This document shows positions 47,385 to 56,895 of a stretch of 64,000 bases of DNA, piece by piece (position 1 is the first letter of the stretch; each line of letters begins with the position of its first letter). Location: the NCBI RefSeq assembly GCF_007570935.1, contig NZ_VLLR01000001.1, positions 372,001-436,000 on the forward strand. Direction: 5' to 3'. Under the pieces are notes generated by a model. That model saw nothing but the letters and a program-made list of their open reading frames with translations, ran no database searches and had not been told where the DNA came from. Made by a program: the position numbers and the translations under genes. The stretch is from Lactobacillus sp. LL6. GTDB lineage: Bacteria > Bacillota > Bacilli > Lactobacillales > Lactobacillaceae.

Positions 47385-48122
47385 ATGAGATATAGTGAAA
47401 AACATACAGTAGAATTTGGTGAATGCGATGAAAATCGACATTTAAAAATTCCTACTATGATTGATTTATTAATGATGGTTTCAGAACATCAGTTAGATGC
47501 TGGTGATGCTGGAACAGATGATTTAGTTAAACGCGGTTTAGGATGGGTAGTAACACAATATCATTTTGATATTGTTAGATTGCCTTCACCAGGTGAAAAA
47601 ATCGTTTTAACAACAGAAGCTAGTGGATATAATCGCTTTTTTGAATATCGTGACTTTTCAATTACTGATTATAAAGGACAAGAAATTGTTACAGTTAAAA
47701 GTCAGTGGGTATTATTTGATTTAAAACAGCGTAAATTGACTCCAACTGATAGTGAATTAATGGAAAGCTTTGATGTTCCGCTATTAAAGAAAATGCCAAG
47801 ATTTCCACGATTACGGTTGCGTAATGAATATGATATTAAAAGAAAGTATCGTGTTCGATATGATGATTTAGATACTAATCACCATTTAACTAATAGCCAT
47901 TATTTTAATTGGTTTGTTGATATGATGTCTCGAGATTTCTTAAGAGACTATGTAATTGAATCAATTGATATAAAATTTGATAAAGAAGTTCAATATGGAG
48001 AAGAGCCTGTATCTGTAATGAAACTTGAAAAAAATGGCAGTGCAATTTATTCACATCATGCAATTTTAAATGAAAATGGTAAAGAACAAGCACTCTGCGA
48101 ACTAAAATGGCGTAAAATATGA
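47385..48122 (+). CDS. Acyl-ACP thioesterase
   Basis: The 245-residue protein consists of two hot-dog domains: the first has GWVVTQYHFDIVRLP, the second begins RVRYDDLDTNHHLTNSHYFNWFVD with the Asp-Asn-His arrangement of FatA-type thioesterases. It would release fatty acids from acyl carrier protein. It starts two bases after rsmI and ends in a terminator. Confidence 0.9.
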   Translation: MRYSEKHTVEFGECDENRHLKIPTMIDLLMMVSEHQLDAGDAGTDDLVKRGLGWVVTQYHFDIVRLPSPGEKIVLTTEASGYNRFFEYRDFSITDYKGQEIVTVKSQWVLFDLKQRKLTPTDSELMESFDVPLLKKMPRFPRLRLRNEYDIKRKYRVRYDDLDTNHHLTNSHYFNWFVDMMSRDFLRDYVIESIDIKFDKEVQYGEEPVSVMKLEKNGSAIYSHHAILNENGKEQALCELKWRKI

Positions 48123-48130
48123 TTTAATGG

Positions 48131-48154
48131 AACATGACGATTGTCATGTTTTTT
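48131..48154 (+). terminator. Intrinsic terminator after the thioesterase
   Basis: AACATGAC (48131-48138), loop GATT and GTCATGTT (48143-48150), followed by a T run. Confidence 0.82.
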
Positions 48155-48173
48155 AGTTTAAGGAGGGATGCTT

Positions 48174-48692
48174 TTGAAAACCAAAGGTTTAATCCGTGTT
48201 GAATTGCGTGATTTGATTTTATTGGGAATTGTGGTAGCTATGAAGGTAGTATTAAGTCAATTTTCATTTGGCCCCGCAATGGTAAAAGTAGGATTAGGAT
48301 TTATCGGAGACATCTTATTAGGGTACTTATTTGGTCCGATCTGGGGTGCAGTTGGAGGTGGAGTTAGTGATTTAGTTGCTTCTGCTCTCTTTGGACAGCA
48401 AGGTGGTTTCTTTATTGGCTTTACTTTGAGTGCGATAGTAGGACCATTTATTTATGGGTTATTTTTTTATCAAAAGCCAATTAAAGTTTGGCGAATTATT
48501 GTAGCAACTTTGTTGGTAACTTTAATTGTTAATGTAGGAATGAATACAATGTGGGTTCACATTTTATATGGTTTAGATATTAAGGCTGCTTTAATTCAAC
48601 GGGCACCAAAAGAGATAATCGTTCCTTGGTTACAAATGATTGTAAGCTACTTTGTTTTACAATCTGTATCTCGTGTTAAAATAAAAAAGTAA
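48174..48692 (+). CDS. folT: Folate ECF transporter S component FolT
   Basis: The 172-residue membrane protein has six expected spans and the FolT-like sequence LGFIGDILLGYLFGPIWGAVGGGVSDLVASALFGQ. It binds folate and borrows the EcfA1-EcfA2-EcfT module at 9.7-12.2 kb. TTG 48174 is preferred because AGGAGGG ends right at the in-frame ATG 48168, leaving that codon no spacing. Confidence 0.87.
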   Translation: MKTKGLIRVELRDLILLGIVVAMKVVLSQFSFGPAMVKVGLGFIGDILLGYLFGPIWGAVGGGVSDLVASALFGQQGGFFIGFTLSAIVGPFIYGLFFYQKPIKVWRIIVATLLVTLIVNVGMNTMWVHILYGLDIKAALIQRAPKEIIVPWLQMIVSYFVLQSVSRVKIKK

Positions 48693-48714
48693 CTAAAAAA
48701 GAAAAGAGTTAGAT

Positions 48715-49458
48715 ATGCGAATTTTAAGTGTTTCAACAGCAACTAGTAACCTAAGTGTTGCATTGAATGATAATGAAAATATTATTGTCGAAAAAAATGA
48801 AGTTGATCAACGTAATCACAGTGAACATTTGGATCCTATGATTCAAGAAATCTTGGTTAATAATCAGTTAGAACTTAAAGATATTGATCGTTTTGCTGTT
48901 GCAATTGGTCCTGGTTCTTATACTGGTCTTAGAATAGGTATTACCACTGTAAAAATGTTTAGTAGTATTTTAAACAAAGAAGTGGTTGGTGTCTCAACTT
49001 TAAAGGCCCTTGCAAAAAGTGTGAGTGATAAAGCTACTTTAATTATTGCAGGGTTAGATGCAAGAAATGATAATTACTTTGCAGGTGGTTATATCATTAA
49101 TGAAAATGGGAAACTTGAAAATGTAATTGCTGATGGACATTATCATATTGATGTCTTGTTGGATGCTATTAAAGAATACTTGGGAAAGAGTGACTTTCAA
49201 AAAGTTATTTTTGTAGGTAACGGTTTTAATAAGCAGGATAAACGAATTACTGATAGTGGATTTGATTATAGTTATGGAACTGATGAACAAAATATTGTTC
49301 ATGCTGGGCTAATTGGACAACTTGCATTGGACGAAAAAACAATTGACCCTGATAAGTTATTACCTCGCTATTTGCGTCGCACACAGGCAGAAGTAGATTG
49401 GCATAAAAAGACAGGGAAGCCATTTGGACCTGACAGTGATTATGTTGAAGAAGTTTAA
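48715..49458 (+). CDS. tsaB: tRNA t6A biosynthesis protein TsaB
   Basis: The 247-residue ASKHA-fold protein has ILSVSTATSNLSVAL, and AIGPGSYTGLRIGITTVK. It is the TsaD partner in making threonylcarbamoyl-adenosine at position 37 of ANN-decoding tRNAs. It overlaps rimI and precedes tsaD. Confidence 0.95.
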   Translation: MRILSVSTATSNLSVALNDNENIIVEKNEVDQRNHSEHLDPMIQEILVNNQLELKDIDRFAVAIGPGSYTGLRIGITTVKMFSSILNKEVVGVSTLKALAKSVSDKATLIIAGLDARNDNYFAGGYIINENGKLENVIADGHYHIDVLLDAIKEYLGKSDFQKVIFVGNGFNKQDKRITDSGFDYSYGTDEQNIVHAGLIGQLALDEKTIDPDKLLPRYLRRTQAEVDWHKKTGKPFGPDSDYVEEV

Positions 49459-49996
49459 AAAATTTTTTCATCCAATAGAAAATAAAATAGATATGAGTTT
49501 TTCCCCGTTTATTGTTTCAATTGCTGGAAAAAGAATGCAAGTAATGCAAGCAACTGATGATAATATTCCCGATTTGCTCATTTTAGAGAAACAAGTTTAT
49601 TCAGGAAGTACGCCATGGAGTAGTTTCTCTTTTAAAACGGAATTAGCTAAAAGACAAAATTCACTTTATTTAGTAGTTTATTATGGATCTACTTTAGTAG
49701 CATTTATTGGTGCACGTTTTCATCCTAGAGAAACGCATGTTACAAATATTGCAGTTTCGCCTGAATTTCAACGTCAGCATATCGCTACATACTTGATGGA
49801 TTTCATAATTGATCGAGCACGTACTAATGGCAGTGAAGCAGTTAGCTTAGAAGTGAGAGTAGATAATCAGGGAGCTCAAAATTTATATCAAAAATTAGGT
49901 TTTGAGTCGACTTTTATTCGAAAAAATTATTATCAAGATGATACTGATGCGATAAATATGATGCTATGGCTTACGCCTCATCGAGTTAAAAGTTAG
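49442..49996 (+). CDS. rimI: Ribosomal S18-alanine N-acetyltransferase RimI
   Basis: The 184-residue GNAT protein has VTNIAVSPEFQRQHIATYLMDF (acetyl-CoA loop QxxHIA instead of the commoner QxxGIG) and SLEVRVDNQGAQNLYQKLGF. ATG 49442 lies within tsaB's end; TTG 49424 is an alternative. The tsaB-rimI-tsaD cluster is standard in Firmicutes. Confidence 0.9.
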   Translation: MLKKFKKFFHPIENKIDMSFSPFIVSIAGKRMQVMQATDDNIPDLLILEKQVYSGSTPWSSFSFKTELAKRQNSLYLVVYYGSTLVAFIGARFHPRETHVTNIAVSPEFQRQHIATYLMDFIIDRARTNGSEAVSLEVRVDNQGAQNLYQKLGFESTFIRKNYYQDDTDAINMMLWLTPHRVKS

Positions 49997-50011
49997 AAGG
50001 AAGTTTATATT

Positions 50012-51061
50012 TTGAATGAAAAGAAAGATGTTCGTATTTTAGCTTATGAAAGTTCATGTGATGAAACTTCAACAGCTGTAATTAAAAATGGACGTGAAAT
50101 TGAAAGTTTAATTGTAGCTACTCAGATTAAAAGTCACCAGCGTTTTGGTGGAGTTGTTCCTGAAGTTGCAAGTCGTCACCATATTGAAGTTATTAGTCAG
50201 ATTACTAAAGAAGCACTCGCTGAAGCAAATACTAGCTGGGATGATATTGATGCAATTGCTGTAACTTATGGACCTGGTTTAGTAGGCGCGCTTTTAATTG
50301 GAGTAAGTGCCGCAAAGGCCGCTTCAATGGCTACTGGAATTCCTTTGATTGGTGTTGACCATATTATGGGTCATATTATGGCAGCTCAATTAAAGGATGA
50401 AATTGAATATCCTGCAATTGCTTTACAAGTTTCTGGAGGACATACGGAAATTGTCTTATTGAAGAGTTCAACTGATTTTGTGATTATTGGAGATACTCGT
50501 GATGATGCAGCAGGTGAAGCATATGATAAAATTGGACGAGTGCTAGGTGTAAACTATCCTGCTGGAAAAACCATTGATAAATGGGCTCATGAAGGAAAAG
50601 ATACTTTTGATTTTCCAAGAGCAATGATGGAAGATGATGATTATGACTTTTCATTTTCAGGATTAAAGAGCGCTTTTATTAATACTTGCCATCATGCAGA
50701 TCAAATTCATGAAAAGTTGAATAAATATGATTTGGCTGCAAGTTTTCAAGCAGCAGTTATTGATGTTTTAGCTCATAAAACTATTAGAGCTATTAAAGAG
50801 TATCAACCTAAAACATTTATTATGGGTGGCGGGGTTGCTGCTAACCTTGGTTTGCGTGAACGAATGAGCGCTGAAATTGCAAAATTACCAAAAGATAAGC
50901 AACCTAAGGTAATTTTGCCAGATTTAAAACTTTGTGGTGATAATGCAGCTATGATTGGTGCAGCAGCTTATAATTTGTATAATGAGGGCAAGTTTGCAGA
51001 CTTAACTTTAAATGCTGATCCATCATTAGAATTACCCTATGCAAGTAGTATGTTAAATTAA
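50012..51061 (+). CDS. tsaD: tRNA t6A threonylcarbamoyltransferase TsaD
   Basis: The 349-residue enzyme starts at TTG 50012 after AGAAGGAAG. It has [14 protein letters not shown], the metal-binding [10 protein letters not shown], and [11 protein letters not shown]. It transfers the threonylcarbamoyl group to A37. A terminator follows, and then the urease island. Confidence 0.96.
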   Translation: MNEKKDVRILAYESSCDETSTAVIKNGREIESLIVATQIKSHQRFGGVVPEVASRHHIEVISQITKEALAEANTSWDDIDAIAVTYGPGLVGALLIGVSAAKAASMATGIPLIGVDHIMGHIMAAQLKDEIEYPAIALQVSGGHTEIVLLKSSTDFVIIGDTRDDAAGEAYDKIGRVLGVNYPAGKTIDKWAHEGKDTFDFPRAMMEDDDYDFSFSGLKSAFINTCHHADQIHEKLNKYDLAASFQAAVIDVLAHKTIRAIKEYQPKTFIMGGGVAANLGLRERMSAEIAKLPKDKQPKVILPDLKLCGDNAAMIGAAAYNLYNEGKFADLTLNADPSLELPYASSMLN

Positions 51062-51072
51062 AATTATTTCTA

Positions 51073-51096
51073 AGAGGACATAAGTCCTCTTTTTTT
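51073..51096 (+). terminator. Intrinsic terminator after tsaD
   Basis: AGAGGAC (51073-51079), loop ATAA and GTCCTCT (51084-51090), then a T run. Confidence 0.88.
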
Positions 51097-51391
51097 GTTG
51101 CTTAAAAAAATAATAAAGCTATAAAAGATAAAAGGACCAATTTATAAACATAAATTGATTTTTATTAAACTGAGAGATCGTATTTTTATATATAAATAAA
51201 AAGTTATGTTTAATATGAGGCTACCATTATATTTAAAACTTTATATACATTTTAAAAAGTAAACACCAAGTGTAATTGTTTGTATACTGATTTTTTATGG
51301 CGTACGCTAAGAAAGAGTTGTGAAACAGCTTACACATTGATGTCCTAAGTTTAGTTATAACTAGATAGTTTAGTAATGAGAGGAGATTTTA
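51097..51391 (+). promoter_or_regulatory. AT-rich control region upstream of amt-urease island
   Basis: This stretch carries no gene. TAAACA (51260-51265) and TATACT (51283-51288), 17 bases apart, are a likely promoter. About 30 bases beyond the predicted start is the dyad TGAAACAGCTTACA (51321-51334), which matches the catabolite-responsive (CcpA) element except in its central CG and also resembles a GlnR box one base too short. The upstream 150 bases are extremely AT-rich, as expected for an UP element or an accessory-DNA border. GAGAGGAG precedes amt. Confidence 0.5.
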
Positions 51392-52597
51392 ATGCAGATT
51401 AATAGTGGCGATACCGCTTTTATGATGCTTTGTACCGCGATGGTGTGTTTAATGACACCAGGTTTAGCATTTTTTTATGGCGGGTTAGCACGCAAGAGAA
51501 GTGTCCTATATATTATGATGCAATCATTGATTTCAATGGGAATCGTAACCTTAATTTGGACTTATGGTGGTTTTGGACTAGCTTTTGGGAAAGATTTTGG
51601 CGGAATAATTGGTAATATTACTGATTACTTTGGCTTAGCCCATGTTGGCTTGGTTCCTAGTGCAGTTCATGCAGCTTCAATTCCATTTGCGCTATTTTTC
51701 TTATTTCAAATGATGTTTTGTGTTATTACAGTTCCGTTAATTAGTGGAGCTTTTGCTGAAAGATTAAATATGAAAGGCTATATTCTTTTATTAATCTTTT
51801 GGACAATACTTGTTTACATTCCGGTTTGTCACTGGGTTTGGGGAAATGGTTTCCTCGAAAAAATAGGATTTGTTGATTTTGCTGGTGGCACCGTGATTCA
51901 TACAACTGCAGGATTTGCAGCCCTGGCTAGTGTTATCGTGCTAGGGAAGCGTGACCTTAGTCATAAAGGAATGAAGCCAAGTAACTTAATGGCTGCAGCT
52001 ATTGGTACCGGACTTTTATGGTTTGGTTGGTTTGGCTTTAACTCAGGGGGTGCCTTAAAAGCAGGTGCTCTTGCTACTAAAGCATTTACCAATACTGCCA
52101 TTGGCTTGGCTAGTGGAATGGTCATTTGGATTTTATATGCTTATTTTGTTCGTGGAAGCGTTAATTTTGTTGATGTTTTAACTGGATCAGTTGCAGGTCT
52201 TGCAACAATAACTCCGTGTGCTGGATATATAAATCCAGCTACTGCGATAATTGTTGGAATAGTTGCTGGAATTATTTGTAATGTTGCTGTAAGCATCCAA
52301 GAAAAAGTTGGCTGGGATGATGCTCTCGGTGTCTGGGGGGTTCACGGAATAGGTGGATTTACTGGAACAATTTTGATTGGAATTCTTGCAGATAGCAGCG
52401 TAAATGGCGTTAGTGCTAGTGTTAGTCAATTCTTGATTCAAGCTGGCGGTGTAATTTTAGTAGCGGCTTATTCCTTTATTATCACTTTTATTTTGCTGAA
52501 GCTTTTAGGCTCGATTACTAATATTCGTCCTTCTGAGGAAATTATTAAAGCTGGCCTAGATGAAACAATGCTTAATGAAAAGACTTATGATATCTAG
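51392..52597 (+). CDS. amt: Ammonium transporter Amt
   Basis: The 401-residue protein has about eleven spans and the pore signatures GGTVIHTTAGFAALASVIVLGKR (first conserved His) and GVHGIGGFTG (second His). It starts directly with a span, without a signal peptide. No glnK gene is adjacent. Placed first in the urease island, it may export or retrieve ammonium made from urea. 37 bases separate it from ureI, with no terminator. Confidence 0.95.
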   Translation: MQINSGDTAFMMLCTAMVCLMTPGLAFFYGGLARKRSVLYIMMQSLISMGIVTLIWTYGGFGLAFGKDFGGIIGNITDYFGLAHVGLVPSAVHAASIPFALFFLFQMMFCVITVPLISGAFAERLNMKGYILLLIFWTILVYIPVCHWVWGNGFLEKIGFVDFAGGTVIHTTAGFAALASVIVLGKRDLSHKGMKPSNLMAAAIGTGLLWFGWFGFNSGGALKAGALATKAFTNTAIGLASGMVIWILYAYFVRGSVNFVDVLTGSVAGLATITPCAGYINPATAIIVGIVAGIICNVAVSIQEKVGWDDALGVWGVHGIGGFTGTILIGILADSSVNGVSASVSQFLIQAGGVILVAAYSFIITFILLKLLGSITNIRPSEEIIKAGLDETMLNEKTYDI

Positions 52598-52634
52598 TTT
52601 TAAATAAAATTATTCGCAGAAGGAAGTGAAATAA

Positions 52635-53153
52635 GTGTTAGGGTGCATATTACTGTATGTTGGAATTGTTTTGATAAGCAATGGTCTATATTCAGTCGAA
52701 GAAATATCAGATAAATCAATTATTGTGATGAACTTCTTCACAGGTGGTTTAAGTTTAATTCTGAACATTGTTGCCCTATCATGGGGAATTATTGCAGGAA
52801 AACCAAATAGTTGGTTTTATGCTAGTGCTACTGGATTATTGTTTGCATTTACTTACCTTTATGTAGCGATAAATACAATATGTGAGTTCGACCAAAGACT
52901 CTATGGCTATTTTAGTTTATTTGTTGCTATAAACTCAATTCCCGCTGGAATTTTATGTTTTCAAAATTTTGGTGGAAATTGGATTTATGGACTTATCTGG
53001 TGGGCATGGGGAATTTTATGGCTGACAGGTTTTTTAACCAATAATCTCCATCTAAACTTAGGAAAGTTTCCAGGTTATTTAGGAATTGTTGAGGGAATTA
53101 TAACAGCATGGATTCCAGGATTCCTAATGCTTGTGAATGTATGGCCAAATTAG
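52635..53153 (+). CDS. ureI: Urea channel UreI (AmiS/UreI family)
   Basis: The 172-residue protein starts at GTG 52635 after AGAAGGAAG and has six expected spans with the family-typical start LLYVGIVLISNGLY and end WIPGFLMLVNVWP. In Helicobacter pylori the channel opens at low pH through periplasmic histidines; here the external loop has few His (NNLHLNLG), so the pH gating may differ. It precedes ureABC as in Streptococcus salivarius. Confidence 0.92.
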   Translation: MLGCILLYVGIVLISNGLYSVEEISDKSIIVMNFFTGGLSLILNIVALSWGIIAGKPNSWFYASATGLLFAFTYLYVAINTICEFDQRLYGYFSLFVAINSIPAGILCFQNFGGNWIYGLIWWAWGILWLTGFLTNNLHLNLGKFPGYLGIVEGIITAWIPGFLMLVNVWPN

Positions 53154-53175
53154 TTAGAAAGGAAATGAATAAATA

Positions 53176-53478
53176 ATGAGGCTTACGAAGCGTGAACAAG
53201 AAAAAATGATGATCAGCTTAGCTGGTATGATTGCCGAAAAAAGAAAAGAACGTGGCTTAAAGTTAAATGAACCAGAAGCTGTTGCTTACATTACAAGTCG
53301 TTTACTAGAAGGCGCTCGTGATGGTAAGTCAGTAAAAGAATTATCTGATGAAGGTGCAACTTGGTTAACAAAAGAAGATGTAATGGAAGGAATTTCTGAA
53401 ATGATTCCTATGATTCAAGTTGAAGCAACTTTTGTTGATGGTACTAAGTTGATTACTGTAACTGATCCAATTCGTTAG
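53176..53478 (+). CDS. ureA: Urease subunit gamma
   Basis: The 100-residue subunit begins [31 protein letters not shown] and ends LITVTDPIR, the normal family pattern. Gamma, beta and alpha form the (UreABC)3 trimer. AAAGGAAA precedes it and ureB follows by 24 bases. Confidence 0.97.
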   Translation: MRLTKREQEKMMISLAGMIAEKRKERGLKLNEPEAVAYITSRLLEGARDGKSVKELSDEGATWLTKEDVMEGISEMIPMIQVEATFVDGTKLITVTDPIR

Positions 53479-53502
53479 ATGTAAATAAAAAGGAGAATTT
53501 AA

Positions 53503-53877
53503 ATGATTCCTGGAGAATATAAATTACAATCCGACAAAGTTCCATACAATGTTGGATATAAAGCGATTTCACTTAAGGTAAAGAATGTCGGTGACCGTCC
53601 AGTTCAAGTTGGTTCCGAATATCACTTTTATGAAGCAAATGAAGAAGGTTTGCAATTTGACCGTGATATGGCTTGGGGCAAGCACCTTGATATTCCAGCA
53701 GGTACTGCCATTCGTCTAGAAGCTGGAGAAGAACAAACTGTTAGATTAATTGACTTTGGCGGCAAGCGTCGTGTATTTGGATTCAATAATAAAGTCAATG
53801 GCTGGCTTGATGTTGATAAGAAAGCCGATACTTATAATAAGTACCCACTTAAAACTCAAGATAAGGCAAACTATTAA
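53503..53877 (+). CDS. ureB: Urease subunit beta
   Basis: The 124-residue subunit starts MIPGEYKL and has the core [29 protein letters not shown] and [30 protein letters not shown]. It is separate from ureA, the bacterial three-subunit layout. AAAAGGAG precedes it. Confidence 0.97.
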   Translation: MIPGEYKLQSDKVPYNVGYKAISLKVKNVGDRPVQVGSEYHFYEANEEGLQFDRDMAWGKHLDIPAGTAIRLEAGEEQTVRLIDFGGKRRVFGFNNKVNGWLDVDKKADTYNKYPLKTQDKANY

Positions 53878-53904
53878 AAATAATACTTATAAGGAGGTAA
53901 ATTT

Positions 53905-55626
53905 ATGAGTTTTGATATGGATCACGAACAGTATGCATCACTTTATGGTCCTACAACAGGAGATAGTGTTCGCTTAGGTGATACAGATCTATTCGCTAAA
54001 GTTGAAAAAGACTTAACAGTCCATGGTCAAGAAAGTGTATTCGGTGGAGGTAAAGTTTTACGTGATGGAATGGGTGTTAACCCTAATGAAACTCGTAAGG
54101 ACAACCCACTGGTTGCTGATTTAATCATTTCTAATGTTTTGATCATTGACTGGACAGGAATTTATAAAGCTGATGTTGGTATTCGTGATGGTAAGATTCT
54201 TGCTATTGGTAAGGGTGGTAACCCTGACATCATGGATAAAGTAGACTTTGTTGTTGGAGCAAGTACTGAAGCCATCGATGGATCAGGTAAGATTCTTACT
54301 GCTGGAGGTATTGATACTCACGTTCACTATATCTCACCTGGTGAAGAACAAGCAGCTCTTGATAATGGTATTACTACTTTATTTGGTGGGGGAACTGGTC
54401 CTGCTAATGGTACTCGTTCAGCTACTTGTAACCCAGGTGCTTGGAACACTCACAGAATGTTACAAGCTGTTGATGATTCACCTGTAAATTATGGTTTGAT
54501 GGCAAAAGGTGTTGGTACCAATCCAGAAGTAGTTGCTGAACAAATTAAGGCTGGTTGTGCTGGAGTCAAGATTCACGAAGACTGGGGTGCTACAGCTGCT
54601 GGTATTGAAAATACACTTGCTGTCGCTAATAAATATGATGTACAAGTTGCGATTCACACTGACTCATTGAACGAAGGTGGATTCGTTGAAAATACTATCA
54701 ATGCTATTGGCGGAAATACCATTCACACTTACCACACAGAAGGTGCCGGTGGTGGTCACGCTCCTGATATCATGGTTGTTTGTGGTCAAGATAATGTACT
54801 TCCATCATCAACTACTCCAACTAACCCATTCTGCAAGGATACTATTGATGAATTATTCTATATGACTATTGTTTGTCACAGCTTGAATCCAAAGCTTCCT
54901 GAAGATGTAGCTTTTGCTGAATCTAGAATCAGAAAGCAAACTGAAGCAGCCGAAGATGTTCTCCAAGATATGGGTGCTTTAAGTATGATGTCTTCAGATG
55001 CCCAAGCTATGGGACGTATTGGTGAAGTTGCAATGCGTTCATGGCAACTTGCAAGTAAAATGAAGAAACTTCGTGGTCCACTTGAAGGCGACTCTAAATA
55101 TGATGATGATAATCGTATTAAGAGATATGTTGCTAAATATACCATTAATCCTGCAATTTGTAATGGTATTGGCGACTATATTGGTTCTGTTGAAAAAGGC
55201 AAATATGCTGACTTAGTTCTTTGGGATCCTAAGTACTTTGGTGGTAAGCCTGATATGGTAATTAAAAACGGTATGATTACCTACGGAATCCAAGGTGATC
55301 CAGGAGCAAGTTTGCCAACTCCAGAGCCAGTCTTTGAACGTTTCCTTTATGGTGCAAAAGGTCGTGCAGTTAACCACACTTGTGTAACTTATGTTTCACA
55401 ATATGCTTATGATCATGGTATTAAAGAAGAACTTGGTCTGAATAAGACAATCTTGCCAGTTCACAACACAAGAAACTTAACTAAGCGTGATATGAAGCTT
55501 AACAATTACACACCAAAGACTATCGAAATTGATCCACAAACATATGTAGTAACTATTGATGGAAAAGAAATTACTTGTCCAGCAGCACCAACACTTCCAT
55601 TAACTCAACGTTATTACTTATTCTAA
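53905..55626 (+). CDS. ureC: Urease catalytic subunit alpha
   Basis: The 573-residue subunit hydrolyses urea to ammonia and carbamate at a dinuclear nickel site. Visible ligands are His139 and His141 (THVHYISPG), the carbamylated Lys222 (GVKIHEDWG), further histidines in IHTDSLNE and GGGHAPD, and Asp365 (SSDAQAMGR). The flap has Cys324 and catalytic His325, but the next residue is Ser326, where many ureases have a second His. The numbering runs five ahead of the Klebsiella enzyme throughout. Confidence 0.97.
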   Translation: MSFDMDHEQYASLYGPTTGDSVRLGDTDLFAKVEKDLTVHGQESVFGGGKVLRDGMGVNPNETRKDNPLVADLIISNVLIIDWTGIYKADVGIRDGKILAIGKGGNPDIMDKVDFVVGASTEAIDGSGKILTAGGIDTHVHYISPGEEQAALDNGITTLFGGGTGPANGTRSATCNPGAWNTHRMLQAVDDSPVNYGLMAKGVGTNPEVVAEQIKAGCAGVKIHEDWGATAAGIENTLAVANKYDVQVAIHTDSLNEGGFVENTINAIGGNTIHTYHTEGAGGGHAPDIMVVCGQDNVLPSSTTPTNPFCKDTIDELFYMTIVCHSLNPKLPEDVAFAESRIRKQTEAAEDVLQDMGALSMMSSDAQAMGRIGEVAMRSWQLASKMKKLRGPLEGDSKYDDDNRIKRYVAKYTINPAICNGIGDYIGSVEKGKYADLVLWDPKYFGGKPDMVIKNGMITYGIQGDPGASLPTPEPVFERFLYGAKGRAVNHTCVTYVSQYAYDHGIKEELGLNKTILPVHNTRNLTKRDMKLNNYTPKTIEIDPQTYVVTIDGKEITCPAAPTLPLTQRYYLF

Positions 55627-55639
55627 TTGAAAATTTGAA

Positions 55640-55676
55640 AGAGGAATTGGAATTTATTTAATTCCAATCTTCTTTT
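55640..55676 (+). terminator. Intercistronic hairpin between ureC and ureE
   Basis: ATTGGAATT (55646-55654) pairs perfectly with AATTCCAAT (55660-55668), loop TATTT, followed by CTTCTTTT. The T run is interrupted, so it could be a leaky terminator or an RNA-stability element that lowers accessory-gene expression relative to ureABC. Confidence 0.55.
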
Positions 55677-55701
55677 ATTACTCGACAAAAGAGGTTTATA
55701 A

Positions 55702-56151
55702 ATGATTTTAACAGAAGTTTATCGTAATGTAGATGATATTCCAAATATCGGAAGCTATCATATTGAAACCGCATCAGTTAAAAGTGATGATTTAATGAAG
55801 AATATTCTTCGCGTAAAGACTGATCATGGTAATGAATATGGTATCCGTCTTGAAAATGAAGATCAAATTCTAGAAAACGGTTCTGCTTTTAAGTTAGGTG
55901 AGCACGAATTACTTGTCTTGAGCGTAATTCCAGATGAAATGATTGAAATTACTCCAAAAGATATTGATGAAATGGGCTTGATTGCTCACTTTTTAGGTAA
56001 TTTGCATAAACCTGTTCAAATCAAGAATGGAAAAATTGCACTGCTTTTAGATAAAGTAGTCATTAATGCCCTTAACAATAAAGACATTAATTATGAAACA
56101 AAGAAGATACAACTTGATCAACCATTAGAGTATGTTGATTTCACAAAATAA
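55702..56151 (+). CDS. ureE: Urease accessory protein UreE (nickel chaperone)
   Basis: The 149-residue protein has a peptide-binding N-terminal domain and a metal-binding C-terminal domain with the conserved [12 protein letters not shown] (dimer-bridging His). The His-rich tail found in some UreE is absent; the protein ends YVDFTK, so nickel storage capacity is probably low. AAAGAGG precedes it. Confidence 0.93.
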   Translation: MILTEVYRNVDDIPNIGSYHIETASVKSDDLMKNILRVKTDHGNEYGIRLENEDQILENGSAFKLGEHELLVLSVIPDEMIEITPKDIDEMGLIAHFLGNLHKPVQIKNGKIALLLDKVVINALNNKDINYETKKIQLDQPLEYVDFTK

Positions 56152-56163
56152 GTAGGAAAAAAG

Positions 56164-56874
56164 ATGAAAAATGAGCTAAATGAAAAAATAAACTATCTTG
56201 AGGTTTTTCAGATTTGTGATTCAACTTTTCCAATTGGAACGTTTAACCATTCATTTGGAATGGAAAATTATCTAAGAAGAAATGTAATTAAAAAGTCCCC
56301 AGAGTTTAAAATTTGGCTAGAAAATTATTATCGTTCACAGTTTAAGTATGGTGAAGGCTTGCTCGTTAAGTTGTGTTATGAAGCACTCAATGATAAAAAA
56401 ATTGAAAGATTATTCAAATATGATGACGAAATCACCAAGTCTACTTTAGCTGTTGAAACTCGTGACGGTACTAAGCTTATCGCTCATGAAATGATTACTC
56501 TGATCAAAAAAATTTATGGTAACAAAGTACCATATTTAAACAAATATGCTAAAGCTATTGAGGATAATAAAGCTTATGGAAATCCGGCTATTGTTTTCTC
56601 AATCTTTGCCCATTATAAAAAAATTCCGTTATTAGATGCATTTTTAATGTATGGCTACAGTGTAGCTTCTACGTTGGTATTGAATGCGGTTAGAGCAATT
56701 CCTTTAGGACAAAGAGAAGGTCAAGTAATTTTAAACGATTTAATTAAGCTTCTTAAAAGATTATATAAGCAAGTTCAAAAACTTGATGAAGCATATTTAG
56801 GTGCGAATGCACCTGGGCTTGAAATAGCTCAAATAAAGCATGAAACTCAAGAATCTCGTTTATTTATGTCGTAA
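56164..56874 (+). CDS. ureF: Urease accessory protein UreF
   Basis: The 236-residue all-helical protein has the family start FQICDSTFPIGTFNHSFGMENYL and the later YGNPAIVFSIFAHY. UreF bridges UreD and UreG in the activation complex. It lies between ureE and ureG, the usual order. Confidence 0.93.
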   Translation: MKNELNEKINYLEVFQICDSTFPIGTFNHSFGMENYLRRNVIKKSPEFKIWLENYYRSQFKYGEGLLVKLCYEALNDKKIERLFKYDDEITKSTLAVETRDGTKLIAHEMITLIKKIYGNKVPYLNKYAKAIEDNKAYGNPAIVFSIFAHYKKIPLLDAFLMYGYSVASTLVLNAVRAIPLGQREGQVILNDLIKLLKRLYKQVQKLDEAYLGANAPGLEIAQIKHETQESRLFMS

Positions 56875-56895
56875 TTATTGAAAGGATATAATTTT

